Numbered from the stretch's first letter, positions 1 through 8,850 are shown. The stretch: DNA of 64,000 bases from Pseudomonas sp. MYb327 (GCF_040438925.1 NZ_CP159258.1:1936001-2000000); one strand, 5' to 3'. The notes: a model not told the origin generated them from the letters alone. Numbers and translations: made by a program.

Positions 1-498
1 GAACACGGTTTTCGGCGCATCCGGGTTCGCCAGGTCGTGTTGGATCTGCGGCAGGTGGGCCATGAACTCGCCGTTGCTGTCGTCGATGCAGTAGCCGCCT
101 TCGGTGATGGTCAGCGAAACGATGCGGATCTCGGGGCTGGCGAGTTTGTCGATCAGCGCCTGGGCATCATCTTCGGCCAACAGCATGTCGCGGATGGCAC
201 CGATGACCCGGACTTCGGTGTCGTCGCTATCGCCGAGTTCGAACAGGGTAAACAGGTAATCCTGTTTTTTCAGGTCATCCCGGGCGCGACGATCTTCGGC
301 GCGCAGGCCGACGCCGCAGATGGCCCAGTCCAGGCCTTCGCCGGTGTTCATCAGCGCGTCGGTGTAATACGCCTGATGGGCGCGGTGGAAACCGCCTACG
401 CCGATGTGCGCAATGCCTTGGCGGGTGTCGCTCAGGGCGTAGCCGGGCAGGACCACCTCGGGTGCGAGGCGGTGCAGATTCTGTTTGTTGAGTTTCAT
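1..498 (-). CDS. mtlD: Mannitol 2-dehydrogenase, N-terminal part (cut by window edge)
   Basis: The minus-strand frame opens at an ATG at 498 and runs off the window start, giving about 166 N-terminal residues. It begins MKLNKQNLHRLAPEVVLPGY and continues with a segment containing GVGGFHRAHQAYYTDAL, typical of the Rossmann domain of long-chain polyol dehydrogenases (about 490 aa when complete). The enzyme oxidises D-mannitol (often also arabitol or sorbitol) to the ketose with NAD+ in the cytoplasm. It lies 15 bp downstream of the ABC ATPase gene and is the last gene of the mannitol operon visible here. The family is clear; exact polyol preference is inferred from context. Confidence 0.9.
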   Translation of the reverse strand, partial: MKLNKQNLHRLAPEVVLPGYALSDTRQGIAHIGVGGFHRAHQAYYTDALMNTGEGLDWAICGVGLRAEDRRARDDLKKQDYLFTLFELGDSDDTEVRVIGAIRDMLLAEDDAQALIDKLASPEIRIVSLTITEGGYCIDDSNGEFMAHLPQIQHDLANPDAPKTVF

Positions 499-513
499 CG
501 CAGGCTCTCTGAA

Positions 514-1617
514 TCAGGCAGCGACGCGCAACGGGCGGGTCAGCGCCACGCCGTCAGCATCGAATAAATGGCAGTGATTGGCGTCCAGGTGCAGGCTTAG
601 CGTTTCGCCGTAGCGGCTGGCCAGATCGCCACGAACGCGCAGGGTCAAGGCTTCGCCGGAAGCGGTCAGCACATGGCAGAAAGTGTCGCTGCCCAGGCGT
701 TCGCTGACATCGGCCGTGACTTGCAAGGTGCAGTCGCCCGGTTTCGCCAGCTCGAGGTGTTCCGGGCGAATACCCAAAGTGACCGCGCCGCCAACGCTGA
801 GGTTGGCGCCGCTCAGCGGCAGGCTGATGCGGGTGCCGGCGTCCAGTTGCACCTCGCAGCCTTGCCCGTCGACCCGGCTGACTTTGCCCTTGAGGAAGCC
901 CATTTTCGGCGTGCCGAGAAAACCGGCGACAAACAGGTTGGCGGGCTGGTGGTACAGATCCAGCGGCGAGCCGACTTGCTCGATTTTGCCGCCATTGAGC
1001 ACCACGACTTTATCGGCCATGGTCATGGCTTCGACCTGGTCGTGGGTCACGTAGATCATCGTGGCTTGCAACTCTTTGTGCAGGCGCAACAGCTCAAGTC
1101 GCATCTGCACCCGCAGGGCGGCGTCGAGGTTGGACAGTGGTTCGTCGAACAGGAAGATTTTCGGGTTGCGCACGATTGCCCGGCCAATAGCAACGCGCTG
1201 ACGCTGCCCGCCGGACAGTTGCTTCGGCTTGCGTTCGAGCATCGGTCCAAGCTCTAGAATACGCGCCGCTTCGCCGACTTTTTTCTCGACTTCAGCTTTC
1301 GGTACACCGGCCAGGTCGAGGGCAAACGACATGTTTTTGCGCACGCTCATGTGCGGGTACAAGGCGTAAGTCTGGAACACCATCGCCAGGTCGCGCTTGG
1401 CCGGGCTGACTTCGGTGATGTCACGGCCATCGAGTTCGATGCTGCCGCCGCTGACTTCTTCCAGCCCGGCAATCAAGCGCAACAGCGTGGATTTGCCGCA
1501 ACCCGACGGACCGACGAAGACCACGAATTCCTTGTCGTTCACTTCCAGGTCGATGCCCTTGATGATGGAAAAACCTTCGAAGCCTTTTTGCAGATTCTTG
1601 ATTTTCAGGTTGGCCAT
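514..1617 (-). CDS. mtlK: Polyol ABC transporter ATP-binding subunit
   Basis: This 367-aa cytoplasmic ATPase energises the MtlEFG importer. Visible motifs: Walker A GPSGCGKS at residues 36-43, Q-loop Gln82, signature LSGGQ at 134-138, Walker B FLFDEP at 155-160 and H-loop His192. The C-terminal third is a TOBE/MalK-like regulatory domain, as in UgpC/MalK-class ATPases for sugars and polyols. The gene follows mtlG after a 141-bp gap that holds a REP pair and precedes mtlD by 15 bp. The name rests on the mtlEFGKD order known from P. fluorescens. Confidence 0.92.
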   Translation of the reverse strand: MANLKIKNLQKGFEGFSIIKGIDLEVNDKEFVVFVGPSGCGKSTLLRLIAGLEEVSGGSIELDGRDITEVSPAKRDLAMVFQTYALYPHMSVRKNMSFALDLAGVPKAEVEKKVGEAARILELGPMLERKPKQLSGGQRQRVAIGRAIVRNPKIFLFDEPLSNLDAALRVQMRLELLRLHKELQATMIYVTHDQVEAMTMADKVVVLNGGKIEQVGSPLDLYHQPANLFVAGFLGTPKMGFLKGKVSRVDGQGCEVQLDAGTRISLPLSGANLSVGGAVTLGIRPEHLELAKPGDCTLQVTADVSERLGSDTFCHVLTASGEALTLRVRGDLASRYGETLSLHLDANHCHLFDADGVALTRPLRVAA

Positions 1618-1666
1618 GGTGATGGGCCTCCGTATGTTGTTATTCGATTGAGCCGGTCGGGCTGTT

Positions 1667-1748
1667 GTAGGAGCCGGCTTGCTGGCGATGAAAGCCTCAA
1701 GTGCGATGTCAGTCTCAAAGGCCCCATCGCCGGCAAGCCGGCTCCTAC
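1667..1748. repeat. REP pair (REPIN-like) between mtlG and mtlK
   Basis: Two inverted copies of the REP core (GTAGGAGCCGGCTTGC and its complement) are separated by about 45 bp. The transcript could fold into a long hairpin inside the mannitol operon, where such structures may set the relative mRNA levels of neighbouring genes. Confidence 0.85.
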
Positions 1749-1758
1749 AGGAGGTCGT

Positions 1759-2589
1759 CTATTTCACGGCGCCAAACGACAGGCCGCGGACCAGTTGTTT
1801 CTGGCTGAACCAGCCGAAGATCAGGATCGGCGCGCACGCCAGGGTCGATACGGCCGACAACTTGGCCCAGAACAACCCTTCGGGGCTTGAGTAGGAGGCG
1901 ATCAACGCGGTCAGCGGCGCGGCTTTGGACGAGGTCAGGTTCAGCGACCAGAACGCTTCGTTCCAGCACAGGATCAGCGACAGCAGCACCGTGGACGCCA
2001 GGCCGCCCTTGGCGATCGGCAGCAGTACCCAGACCATTTCCTGCCACAGGGTGGCGCCGTCCAGCCGTGCGGCTTCGAGGATGTCCTTGGGGATGTCCTT
2101 GAAGTAGGTGTAAATCATCCAGACCACGATCGGCAGGTTGATCAGCGTGTAGATCACGATCAGCGAGATACGCGTGTCGAGCAGACCGAAACTCTTGGCC
2201 AGCAAGTAGATCGGCATCAGTACGCCCACTGGCGGCAGCATCTTGGTGGAGAGCATCCACAGCAATGTGCCCTTGGTGCGCTGGGTTTCGTAAAACGCCA
2301 TCGAGTAGGCCGCTGGCACCGCGATCAGCAGGCACAGGGCCGTGGCGCTGAAGGAAATCACCACCGAGTTCCAGGCGAAACTGAAGTAATCGCTGCGCTC
2401 GTTGATGTGCAGGTAATTCTCCAGGGTCGGAGTAAAAATGAACTGCGGCGGTGTGGCGAAGGCGTCGATTTCGGTCTTGAAACTGGTCAGCACCATCCAG
2501 AAGATCGGGAAGAAAATCACGATCGCGACGGCCCAGGCCAGGGTGCCCAGCAGCAGGCTTTGCAGACGACGGGATTGTTGAAGGGTCAT
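1759..2589 (-). CDS. mtlG: Polyol ABC transporter permease 2
   Basis: This 276-aa inner-membrane permease of the MalG type has about six hydrophobic segments and the EAA loop EAARLDGATLWQEMVWVLLP in its C-terminal half, which contacts the ATPase. It is separated by only 10 bp from the upstream permease gene, so the two are probably translated together and form the heterodimeric channel for mannitol uptake. Confidence 0.92.
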   Translation of the reverse strand: MTLQQSRRLQSLLLGTLAWAVAIVIFFPIFWMVLTSFKTEIDAFATPPQFIFTPTLENYLHINERSDYFSFAWNSVVISFSATALCLLIAVPAAYSMAFYETQRTKGTLLWMLSTKMLPPVGVLMPIYLLAKSFGLLDTRISLIVIYTLINLPIVVWMIYTYFKDIPKDILEAARLDGATLWQEMVWVLLPIAKGGLASTVLLSLILCWNEAFWSLNLTSSKAAPLTALIASYSSPEGLFWAKLSAVSTLACAPILIFGWFSQKQLVRGLSFGAVK

Positions 2590-2599
2590 GGCGCGGGCC

Positions 2600-3526
2600 T
2601 CAGGCTTTGTCTGTCAGGTTTTTGCCGATCATCCGCACCAGCACGATGGCCGCGATGTTGGCAATTACCACCGCAATCAGCCCGCCCGCGGACGCCATGC
2701 CGACGTCGAACTGCACCAGTGCCTGGTTGTAGATCAGGTAGGCGAGGTTGGTCGAGGCGTAGCCGGGACCGCCATTGGTGGTGGTGAAGATTTCGGCGAA
2801 TACCGAGAGCAGGAAGATGGTTTCGATCATCACCACCACCGCAATCGGCCGCGCCAGGTGCGGCAGGGTCAGGTGCCAGAAGATTGCGACGGGGCCAGCG
2901 CCGTCGAGGCGTGCGGCTTCTTTTTGTTCCTGGTCGAGGGACTGCATGGCCGTCATCAGGATCAGGATCGCGAAAGGCAGCCATTGCCACGAGACAATGA
3001 TGATGATCGACAGCAACGGGTAGTGCGCCAGCCAGTCCACCGGTTGCGCGCCGAACAGTTTCCAGACGTAGGCGAGAATCCCCGACACCGGATGGAAAAT
3101 CAGGTTCTTCCAGATCAGCGCACCGACGGTAGGCATGATGAAAAACGGCGAGATCAGCATTACCCGCACGATGCCCCGCCCGAGAAAATCGCTGGCTTCG
3201 AGCAAGGCGCTGATCAACACCCCGAACACCACGCTGATCAGCAGCACGCTACCGACCAGCAACAAGGTGTTCGTGGCGCCGGGCATGAACCCGGAGTCCG
3301 TCAGGAAGTAGGTGAAGTTCTCCAAACCGACGAACTCGTTTTCGCCGGGATTGAGCAGGTTGTAGCGAATCGTCGAGAAGTAAACGGTCATGCCCAGCGG
3401 CACGATCATCCACAGCAGCAACAATGCCACCGAAGGGCTGACCAGAAACCAGCCGGGATTGCTCAACCGGCTCTTGCGCAGCGGTTGAGGGATTTCCATG
3501 TGAGCTTTGGCAGTTGAAGTACTCAT
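2600..3526 (-). CDS. mtlF: Polyol ABC transporter permease 1
   Basis: The open frame extends further upstream, but the upstream part translates a REP sequence. The ATG at 3526 (MSTSTAKAHMEIPQPLRKS) gives a 308-aa protein of normal length. It is a MalF/UgpA-type inner-membrane permease with a cytoplasmic N-terminus, six predicted membrane segments and the EAA loop EAARLDGAGPVAIFWHLTLP. It pairs with MtlG. A 145-bp gap containing a REP pair separates it from the upstream binding-protein gene. Confidence 0.9.
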   Translation of the reverse strand: MSTSTAKAHMEIPQPLRKSRLSNPGWFLVSPSVALLLLWMIVPLGMTVYFSTIRYNLLNPGENEFVGLENFTYFLTDSGFMPGATNTLLLVGSVLLISVVFGVLISALLEASDFLGRGIVRVMLISPFFIMPTVGALIWKNLIFHPVSGILAYVWKLFGAQPVDWLAHYPLLSIIIIVSWQWLPFAILILMTAMQSLDQEQKEAARLDGAGPVAIFWHLTLPHLARPIAVVVMIETIFLLSVFAEIFTTTNGGPGYASTNLAYLIYNQALVQFDVGMASAGGLIAVVIANIAAIVLVRMIGKNLTDKA

Positions 3527-3573
3527 GGTGATCAGAACCCAATAGAAGCAAGCGCCGGCTTGGCGCAAGACCT

Positions 3574-3659
3574 GTAGGAGCTGGCTTGCCAGCGATGGAG
3601 ACGACACAAATCCACAGACGCACCGCGTCATCGTTCATCGCCGGCAAGTCGGCTCCTAC
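3574..3659. repeat. REP pair between mtlE and mtlF
   Basis: Inverted REP cores (GTAGGAGCTGGCTTGCC and its near complement) flank about 45 bp. The pair sits just after the binding-protein gene, where a stable hairpin could protect the mtlE portion of the mRNA and raise binding protein over permease; this role is inferred. Confidence 0.85.
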
Positions 3660-3671
3660 AGAGATTTGAGG

Positions 3672-4982
3672 TTACTTTGGATAACCGGCGCGCTTCATTT
3701 CTCGTTCAGTGGTTTGCTGGGCGGCTGCCAGGGCCTGGTCAACCGTGGTCTGACCGATCAGCGCCGCCGAGAACGATTTGCCAACCTGGGTGCCGATGCC
3801 CTGGAATTCTGGAATGGTCACCAACTGAATGCCGATGTAAGGCACGGGTTTCAGTGTCGGCTGGCTCGGGTCCGCCGTCTTGAGCGATTCGAGCGTGACC
3901 TTGGCAAAGGGCGCGGCGCTCAAGTAGGCGTCGCTGTAAGTGGAGGCCCGGGTACCTGGCGGCACGTTGGCGATGCCGTCTTTTTCTGCAACCAGCGCCC
4001 CGTATTCCCGGGAAGTCGCCCAGGCGCTGAAGGTTTTTGCCGCGTCCTTGGCCTTGGAACTCGTTGGAATCGCCAGTGCCCAGGAATACAGCCAGGCCGA
4101 ACCTTTGTCGGTGACCTCGTGGGGTGCATAGGTAAAGCCGACGTTGTCGCTGACCTTGCTCTGGGTCTTGTCGGTGACGAACGAGCCGGCGACGCTGGCA
4201 TCGACCCAGATCGCGCATTTGCCGCTGTTGAACAGCGCCAGGTTTTCGTTGAAACCGTTGCTCGACGCACCCGGAGGACCGGATTTTTTCATGGTGTCGA
4301 CGTAGAAATTCAGCGCGTTTTTCCACTCGGCCCCGTTGAATTCAGGCTGCCACTTCTCGTCGAACCACCGTGCACCAAAGGCGTTGGCGACGGTGGTGAT
4401 CAGCGCCATGTTTTCGCCCCAGCCGGCCTTGCCGCGCAGGCAGATACCGTACTGTTCTTTGTCCTTGTTGGTGAGTTTGCCGGCGAAATCGGCGATCTGC
4501 GTCCAGGTCGGGCGCTCTGGCATGGTCAGGCCGGCGTCCTTGAACAGGTCGGTGCGGTAATAAGTGATCGAGCTTTCCGCGTAGAACGGCAGGGCGTACA
4601 GCGAACCTTTCACCGACAAGCCTTCGCGCACCGACGGGAACACGTCGTCGAGGGCGTAACTGGCCGTCAGGTCCTTCATCGGCTCCAGCCAACCTTTCGC
4701 GCCCCACAGTGCCGCTTCGTACATGCCGATGGTCAACACGTCGAACTGCCCGCCCTGAGTGGCGATGTCGGTGGTCAGGCGCTGACGCAGGACGTTTTCT
4801 TCGAGTACCACCCAGTTGAGCTTGATGTCCGGATGCTCGGCCTCGAAGGTTTTCGAGAGCTTTTGCATGCGAATCATGTCGCTGTTGTTGACGGTGGCGA
4901 TGGTCAGGGTCTGGGCGCCAAGGCTGACGCTGCTGAGGGTCATGCAGGTGAGGGCAAGCAGAGCTTTTACAGTCGGTTGCAT
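3672..4982 (-). CDS. mtlE: Periplasmic mannitol/polyol-binding protein
   Basis: This 436-aa extracellular solute-binding protein (family 1) starts with a Sec signal peptide (MQPTVKALLALTCMTLSSVS, cleavage probably after LGA). The mature part has a maltose-binding-protein-like composition, including GWLEPMKDLTASYALDDVFP. It would deliver mannitol or related polyols to MtlFG. It is the first gene of the operon. The ATG at 4982 is preceded by a Shine-Dalgarno-like GGAG. Substrate is inferred from the linked mtlD. Confidence 0.9.
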   Translation of the reverse strand: MQPTVKALLALTCMTLSSVSLGAQTLTIATVNNSDMIRMQKLSKTFEAEHPDIKLNWVVLEENVLRQRLTTDIATQGGQFDVLTIGMYEAALWGAKGWLEPMKDLTASYALDDVFPSVREGLSVKGSLYALPFYAESSITYYRTDLFKDAGLTMPERPTWTQIADFAGKLTNKDKEQYGICLRGKAGWGENMALITTVANAFGARWFDEKWQPEFNGAEWKNALNFYVDTMKKSGPPGASSNGFNENLALFNSGKCAIWVDASVAGSFVTDKTQSKVSDNVGFTYAPHEVTDKGSAWLYSWALAIPTSSKAKDAAKTFSAWATSREYGALVAEKDGIANVPPGTRASTYSDAYLSAAPFAKVTLESLKTADPSQPTLKPVPYIGIQLVTIPEFQGIGTQVGKSFSAALIGQTTVDQALAAAQQTTEREMKRAGYPK

Positions 4983-5496
4983 CGTGCACTCCTTTTCTGC
5001 ACCCGGAGGGTTACAGAAGGACAGTTATTGTTTTTGTGTCTTCCGAAGGCAGGAAGAATGTGCACTGATTACAGCCTTCAATCGGGGGCGAGACAAATCA
5101 TCCCTCGCACTTGAATTGATACTTTTTTGCACTGCTGTTTTGAGTGCTGGGCGCAGGGAAGGGCCTTTCAGCTCAAGCTCTGTATCGAAACCGTACAGGT
5201 TTTAGGCGGGCAGGGTTCCGTGCAAGAACCTCCCTCAGTAGGTCCAGTACTACGGCAAATGACTGTTTTTGCCACCTTTTGTCGAACCTGCTGAGCAACA
5301 CCGGCAAACGTGATTTAATAGCCGCCTCTCACGTTTCCGGGACCGGAAAACGGCGCAATCGGCGCCTGCTCTCCACTCCCTTACCCTTGTAAGAGCAAGC
5401 GTGCTCGCGATAGCGTTGGCCCATTCAACTTAATGTTGAATTGCAGATTGAAATCGCGAGCAATCTCGCTCTCACAGATTGGCACATAAGGCTGTC
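4983..5496. promoter_or_regulatory. Divergent intergenic region of mtlE and the PauR-like gene
   Basis: About 510 bp without a supported gene. It should hold the mtlE promoter near 5000-5150 and, next to the plus-strand regulator, a REP pair at 5389-5477. No AraC-type mtlR gene is present here, although in described P. fluorescens mtl clusters the activator adjoins mtlE. No clean -35/-10 pair can be assigned by eye. Confidence 0.5.
5389..5477. repeat. REP pair upstream of the PauR-like gene
   Basis: Two inverted copies of the variant REP core (AGAGCAAGCGTGCTCGCGAT and a complementary GCGAGCAATCTCGCTCTCAC) end about 20 bp before the start codon. They belong to a second REP subtype with a GCGAGC core. 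Confidence 0.75.
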
Positions 5497-6045
5497 ATGG
5501 ACACGGGCTCACGACTCAAACTAGTACGCGAAAGCTACAAACTCTCCCAGCGCGAGCTGGCCCGGCGTAGCGGCGTCACCAATGCCACCATCTCCCTGAT
5601 TGAACAGAATCGCGTCAGTCCTTCAGTCAGTTCACTGAAAAAGCTGCTCGAGGGCATTCCCATGTCCCTCGCGGACTTCTTCACCTTCGACCAACCGCCG
5701 CGCGAGCACCAATACGTCTTTCGCGCCAACGAACAGCCCGATCTCGGCCGTCACGGCCTGCGCCTGCTGCTGATCGGGGCGTCCGTACCGAGTCGACAAA
5801 TGCGTTTGCTACGTGAGCAGTACGCACCCGGCGCGAGTTCCGGGGAAGAGCCGATTGTGCACTCAGAAGGTGAAGAATGCGGGTTGGTGACGCGGGGCAC
5901 GGTTGAGTTGACCGTAGATGGGCAGATCAGTGTGTTGAGCGCCGGGGATGGTTACTACTTTCCGACGACGTTGCCGCACCGTTTTCGCAACATTGGCCAG
6001 GACGAGGCGGAAATCATCAGCGCCAATACGCCCGCGAACTTCTGA
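5497..6045 (+). CDS. HTH-cupin transcriptional regulator, PuuR/PauR type
   Basis: The ATG at 5497 has a good ribosome site (AAGG, 5-nt spacing) and gives 182 aa; a TTG 18 bp upstream is also open. Residues 8-62 form an XRE helix-turn-helix (LSQRELARRSGVTNATISLI), and residues 75-180 form a small cupin that would bind the effector. Length and both domains match PuuR of E. coli and PauR of P. aeruginosa, repressors of the gamma-glutamyl-polyamine route. The pauA- and pauB-like genes 4-6 kb downstream make polyamine control plausible. Control of the neighbouring mtl operon cannot be excluded. Confidence 0.85.
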   Translation: MDTGSRLKLVRESYKLSQRELARRSGVTNATISLIEQNRVSPSVSSLKKLLEGIPMSLADFFTFDQPPREHQYVFRANEQPDLGRHGLRLLLIGASVPSRQMRLLREQYAPGASSGEEPIVHSEGEECGLVTRGTVELTVDGQISVLSAGDGYYFPTTLPHRFRNIGQDEAEIISANTPANF

Positions 6046-6078
6046 CAGCCGCGGGATGTTTTGGCCACGTATTCGCCT

Positions 6079-6105
6079 GTAGGAGCCGGCTCGCTGGAGA
6101 TGGCG
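6079..6105. repeat. Single REP core
   Basis: One GTAGGAGCCGGCTCGCTGG copy just after the regulator stop codon, with no inverted partner nearby. Confidence 0.6.
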
Positions 6106-6133
6106 CCTCATGGCTGGCACGATCTCCTGGTGG

Positions 6134-6559
6134 TTATTTTGCCTTCCAGTGTCCGCCACCCGACTCGCAATCAATTCTCGCCTGTTCAATATGCTCCGCA
6201 CCGTAGTAATACGTGGTGACCTGAGCATTGTCGGGAATGTTCGGCGACTGGCTGTTCTTGTCCTTGCTGGTGGAATGAGGGTTGGCCAGGGATTCTTGGG
6301 TCAGCGTGGCGATGCAGGTCGCTTGATAATGATCGGCGCACTGTTCGACTTTCTTCTTGGTGCTGGTCAGCATGTCTTTGCTTTCGTTGCTGCATGACCA
6401 GTCAATGGAATTGACCGGCATGCCTTCGTATTCATAGCAGCTGTGGGATTCGACAACAGGGATGGAAGGGCTTTGGGATCGGGTCAGGACGTCGCAGCCT
6501 TCGGCGAAGGCCAGGGTAGGGCAGAGGCAGGCGATCAAAAGCAGCAGTCGACTGTTCAT
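6134..6559 (-). CDS. Small secreted protein of unknown function
   Basis: From the ATG at 6559 this encodes 141 aa: a clear signal peptide (MNSRLLLLIACLCPTLAFAE) followed by a polar domain with six cysteines (for example GCDVL, SCYEY, DWSCSN, QCADH, TCIATL, DCESGG). This suggests a disulfide-bonded periplasmic protein. The ORF is open six codons further upstream, but the signal peptide fits the internal start. I do not recognise the family. It is convergent with the regulator upstream and has no operon partner. Confidence 0.65.
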   Translation of the reverse strand: MNSRLLLLIACLCPTLAFAEGCDVLTRSQSPSIPVVESHSCYEYEGMPVNSIDWSCSNESKDMLTSTKKKVEQCADHYQATCIATLTQESLANPHSTSKDKNSQSPNIPDNAQVTTYYYGAEHIEQARIDCESGGGHWKAK

Positions 6560-6636
6560 CGGGGGTTTCCTCTCCAAAGGCGCCTAGACTCGGCGCTGAT
6601 AGAGTTTCGAGGGCCCAATGAAGCACGCGGTTCCAT

Positions 6637-6690
6637 CCACTTAAGATCTGTGGCGAGGGAGCAAGCTCCCTCGCCACAGTTTTTAAGTGG
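6637..6690. terminator. Long palindrome, repeat-type and terminator-like
   Basis: A near-perfect 14-bp stem (TGTGGCGAGGGAGC / GCTCCCTCGCCACA, 2-nt loop, 6649-6678) is followed by TTTTT and enclosed in outer arms CCACTTAA / TTAAGTGG. It lies between two minus-strand genes and would stop transcription of the 72-aa gene. The inner stem is also a dispersed repeat of fluorescent pseudomonads. Confidence 0.75.
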
Positions 6691-6699
6691 ACACTGGCC

Positions 6700-6918
6700 T
6701 TATTGTCGGGCCTGTGCTGGATCCGGGTTGTGCGTAATGTGCTTCGGACCTGTCAGGGCCCACAGAATCAGGCCAATCAGCGGTACAAACACGATCACCA
6801 CCATCCACACCCCTTTGGTGCTCGCTTTCCCTTCGCTTTTGCGCAACCGGTTAATGGCCCACAATTCGATAAGCAGAAGAACGGCTGCCAGTACGACCCA
6901 CGTTGTCTCGATCTGCAT
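6700..6918 (-). CDS. Small membrane protein, cardiolipin-synthase N-terminal-like (PLDc_N)
   Basis: An almost perfect Shine-Dalgarno AGGAGGTGAC precedes the ATG at 6918, giving 72 aa. Two membrane segments (about residues 4-22 and 34-55) flank a basic loop (INRLRKSEGKASTKG), ending with LIGLILWALTGPK. This is the layout of the phospholipase D-nuclease N-terminal domain occurring as a stand-alone protein. Function unknown; it lacks the catalytic part of cardiolipin synthase. Confidence 0.8.
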   Translation of the reverse strand: MQIETTWVVLAAVLLLIELWAINRLRKSEGKASTKGVWMVVIVFVPLIGLILWALTGPKHITHNPDPAQARQ

Positions 6919-7186
6919 GTAGTCACCTCCTGATAGTCTTTCCGTTAGGTGGACTGTCATGCGCAGGGTTCATTTAATTTGCGGCGAAGCGTCGTTCTTA
7001 CCGACAACGCCCACATGAATAGTGGCGCCCAGTGGCGAGGGAGAATCCTGACAATTTGCGGACCTGGACGCCCATAGCCAAATATCGGTTTGGTCGATAA
7101 CCATCATTAAAGAATGCAAGTTCTGTTTTTCTGTCATAGGAGGAGGATAGGGTCATTACAATCTCGCCATTGAAGGAACCTGCGCG

Positions 7187-7855
7187 ATGAAACTTTCAGC
7201 CCTGTTGGCGTTTGTCGCCGTATTCACCGGTAGCGTTGCCGCTACCGCACCGGCCTTTGCAGCCGATCTGTCCTGCCATTTCCCACCCATCACCGACAGC
7301 GCCGCCATTCTGCAGCAGGCGAAATCGGTGGGCGTGCTCTACAGCGAAAACACCGTTAATACTCAGGAATACCTTGAGAACTACCACGCCGTTGCGGTGA
7401 ACGGAGCGAAAAACCCTGAGATGAATTCGCAAATCAGCCAGGCGTTCGTCGACAGCTCTGATCCACAGCGCGCAATCAATTGGTTGATGGGGTCGTTGCA
7501 GAAGCAATTCACCTCGGTCACCGTCTATGACAACCTCGACGCCGCAGTGCAGGCGCACCCGGATGTGGTGGTGATGCTCGACACCTACAGCCGCCTGGTG
7601 TCTAAACGCAACAACCAGGTTGAGGCACGGTTTGTCGCCAGGTTCTACGATTCGAACCTGCAATACATCGGCCAGGCAGAAGGTTCACGTGCTGAGCAGA
7701 TGCCTTCGGTGTGGGTGCATGGCAAGTCCGCGCCGCAGATTGCTGCGCAGATCAACCAGCAAACCGAGTTGCAAGTGAACGCGTTGAAACAGTTTGATGC
7801 GTCGTTGAAAACACTGGTGACCGCGGGCAAAGAGGATCACGTCGCGTCGAATTGA
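7187..7855 (+). CDS. Secreted protein of unknown function
   Basis: This 222-aa protein has a signal peptide (MKLSALLAFVAVFTGSVAAT, cleavage probably after AFA) and no other membrane segment, so it is probably periplasmic. AAGGAA lies upstream of the ATG. Fragments such as HPDVVVMLDTYSRLVSKRNN and QAEGSRAEQMPSVWVHG suggest a compact alpha/beta domain, but I do not recognise the family. It is transcribed alone and converges with the serine hydrolase gene, with 5 bp between stop codons. Confidence 0.7.
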   Translation: MKLSALLAFVAVFTGSVAATAPAFAADLSCHFPPITDSAAILQQAKSVGVLYSENTVNTQEYLENYHAVAVNGAKNPEMNSQISQAFVDSSDPQRAINWLMGSLQKQFTSVTVYDNLDAAVQAHPDVVVMLDTYSRLVSKRNNQVEARFVARFYDSNLQYIGQAEGSRAEQMPSVWVHGKSAPQIAAQINQQTELQVNALKQFDASLKTLVTAGKEDHVASN

Positions 7856-7860
7856 TGGTG

Positions 7861-8742
7861 TCACCCGTCCACGTATTCGTATAAAAAGCGCACCGCTTGA
7901 GCTTCTACAGCGCCTTCATCGTTACCCTCGCAGAACACGGCGCAAGTCTTGGCGTCGTTTCCATGATCAGCGTGATAAACCGCCACGACACTGCCCGGCC
8001 CGGCGCCGGTGTGGCCGCTCAAGATCCGTTGATTTTCCACACCACCGCACATAAGGCCGAGGCCATAACCTGGAGACGTCCACGGCCGGCCGGATATTGG
8101 CCCACCGAGTTTCCGGATCGTTTGCATGTCCTGCAGCAGGGTTTGTGGCAGCAAGTCGCCGCCCAATAGGCGGTTCAGGCAAAGGGCTGCCTCGGCGAGA
8201 GGGCCGACCAACAAACCGTGATAGACCCAGGCCGGATCGTAGGCGGATGCGCAGCCCATGTTCACGCGTGCCAGATCGGCGCGCGTTTTTGCCAGGCGAA
8301 CACGGGACACTCCGAGGGGAGCAAACACCTGTTGTTTCAATGCGTCTTCCAGTGGAAGGCCCGTAATGCGTTCGATCAGCCTTGCAACAAACAGGTATCC
8401 AACGTTGGAATATCGCCAACCTTCGCCCGGCGTGTAGCGCAATCGGGAAGCATCGAGTCGTTGCAGCATTTCATCCGCCGGCCACGGCGCTTCATTGCAG
8501 GCAACAGCAGCGTGGTATTCAGCAAGTTCGGAATAGTCCGCCAGCCCGGCTTCGTGCCGTAGCAATTGACGCAGGGTGAACGGGCCTTCAGGCACCGTAT
8601 CGTCCAGATTGATCAACCGGTCCCGCACCAGTGACAAGGCTGCCGCTGCGAGCACGGTTTTGGTGAAGCTCCACCAGGGCACCGTTGTATCCGGCTGTTC
8701 AGGCGTGAGAAGGGTGCCTTTCGATACAAGGGCAAAAAGCAT
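7861..8742 (-). CDS. Serine hydrolase, beta-lactamase class C family
   Basis: This 293-aa protein has the three penicillin-recognising motifs: SFTK (residues 25-28, nucleophile Ser25 and base Lys28), YSN (111-113) and HTGAG (244-248). The family includes class C beta-lactamases, D-aminopeptidases and esterases; the substrate here is unknown. It is shorter than most relatives and lacks a signal peptide, so it may act in the cytoplasm. A 22-codon ORF lies 39 bp upstream on the same strand and may be co-transcribed. Confidence 0.85.
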   Translation of the reverse strand: MLFALVSKGTLLTPEQPDTTVPWWSFTKTVLAAAALSLVRDRLINLDDTVPEGPFTLRQLLRHEAGLADYSELAEYHAAVACNEAPWPADEMLQRLDASRLRYTPGEGWRYSNVGYLFVARLIERITGLPLEDALKQQVFAPLGVSRVRLAKTRADLARVNMGCASAYDPAWVYHGLLVGPLAEAALCLNRLLGGDLLPQTLLQDMQTIRKLGGPISGRPWTSPGYGLGLMCGGVENQRILSGHTGAGPGSVVAVYHADHGNDAKTCAVFCEGNDEGAVEAQAVRFLYEYVDG

Positions 8743-8781
8743 GGGTCGACTCTGGATGGAAAGGAAGTGCGTTGTTGCGAA

Positions 8782-8850
8782 TCAGGTGTGCACCAACGCG
8801 ATGGTGAATGAAACCACGATCATGCAGACAAAGGCGAAATTTAGATTCAT
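8782..8850 (-). CDS. Tiny hydrophobic ORF (22 aa)
   Basis: ATG at 8850 with Shine-Dalgarno AAGGAAA (spacing 4-5 nt), then 22 codons and TGA. The peptide is a single hydrophobic stretch (NFAFVCMIVVSFTIALV), as in small inner-membrane proteins. It precedes the serine hydrolase gene on the same strand. The good ribosome site favours a real gene, but such short frames arise by chance. Confidence 0.4.
   Translation of the reverse strand: MNLNFAFVCMIVVSFTIALVHT

Noticed and set aside
3666..5114. 482-aa plus-strand ORF opposite mtlE
   Set aside because: Antisense shadow of the binding-protein gene; no domain and no plausible start.
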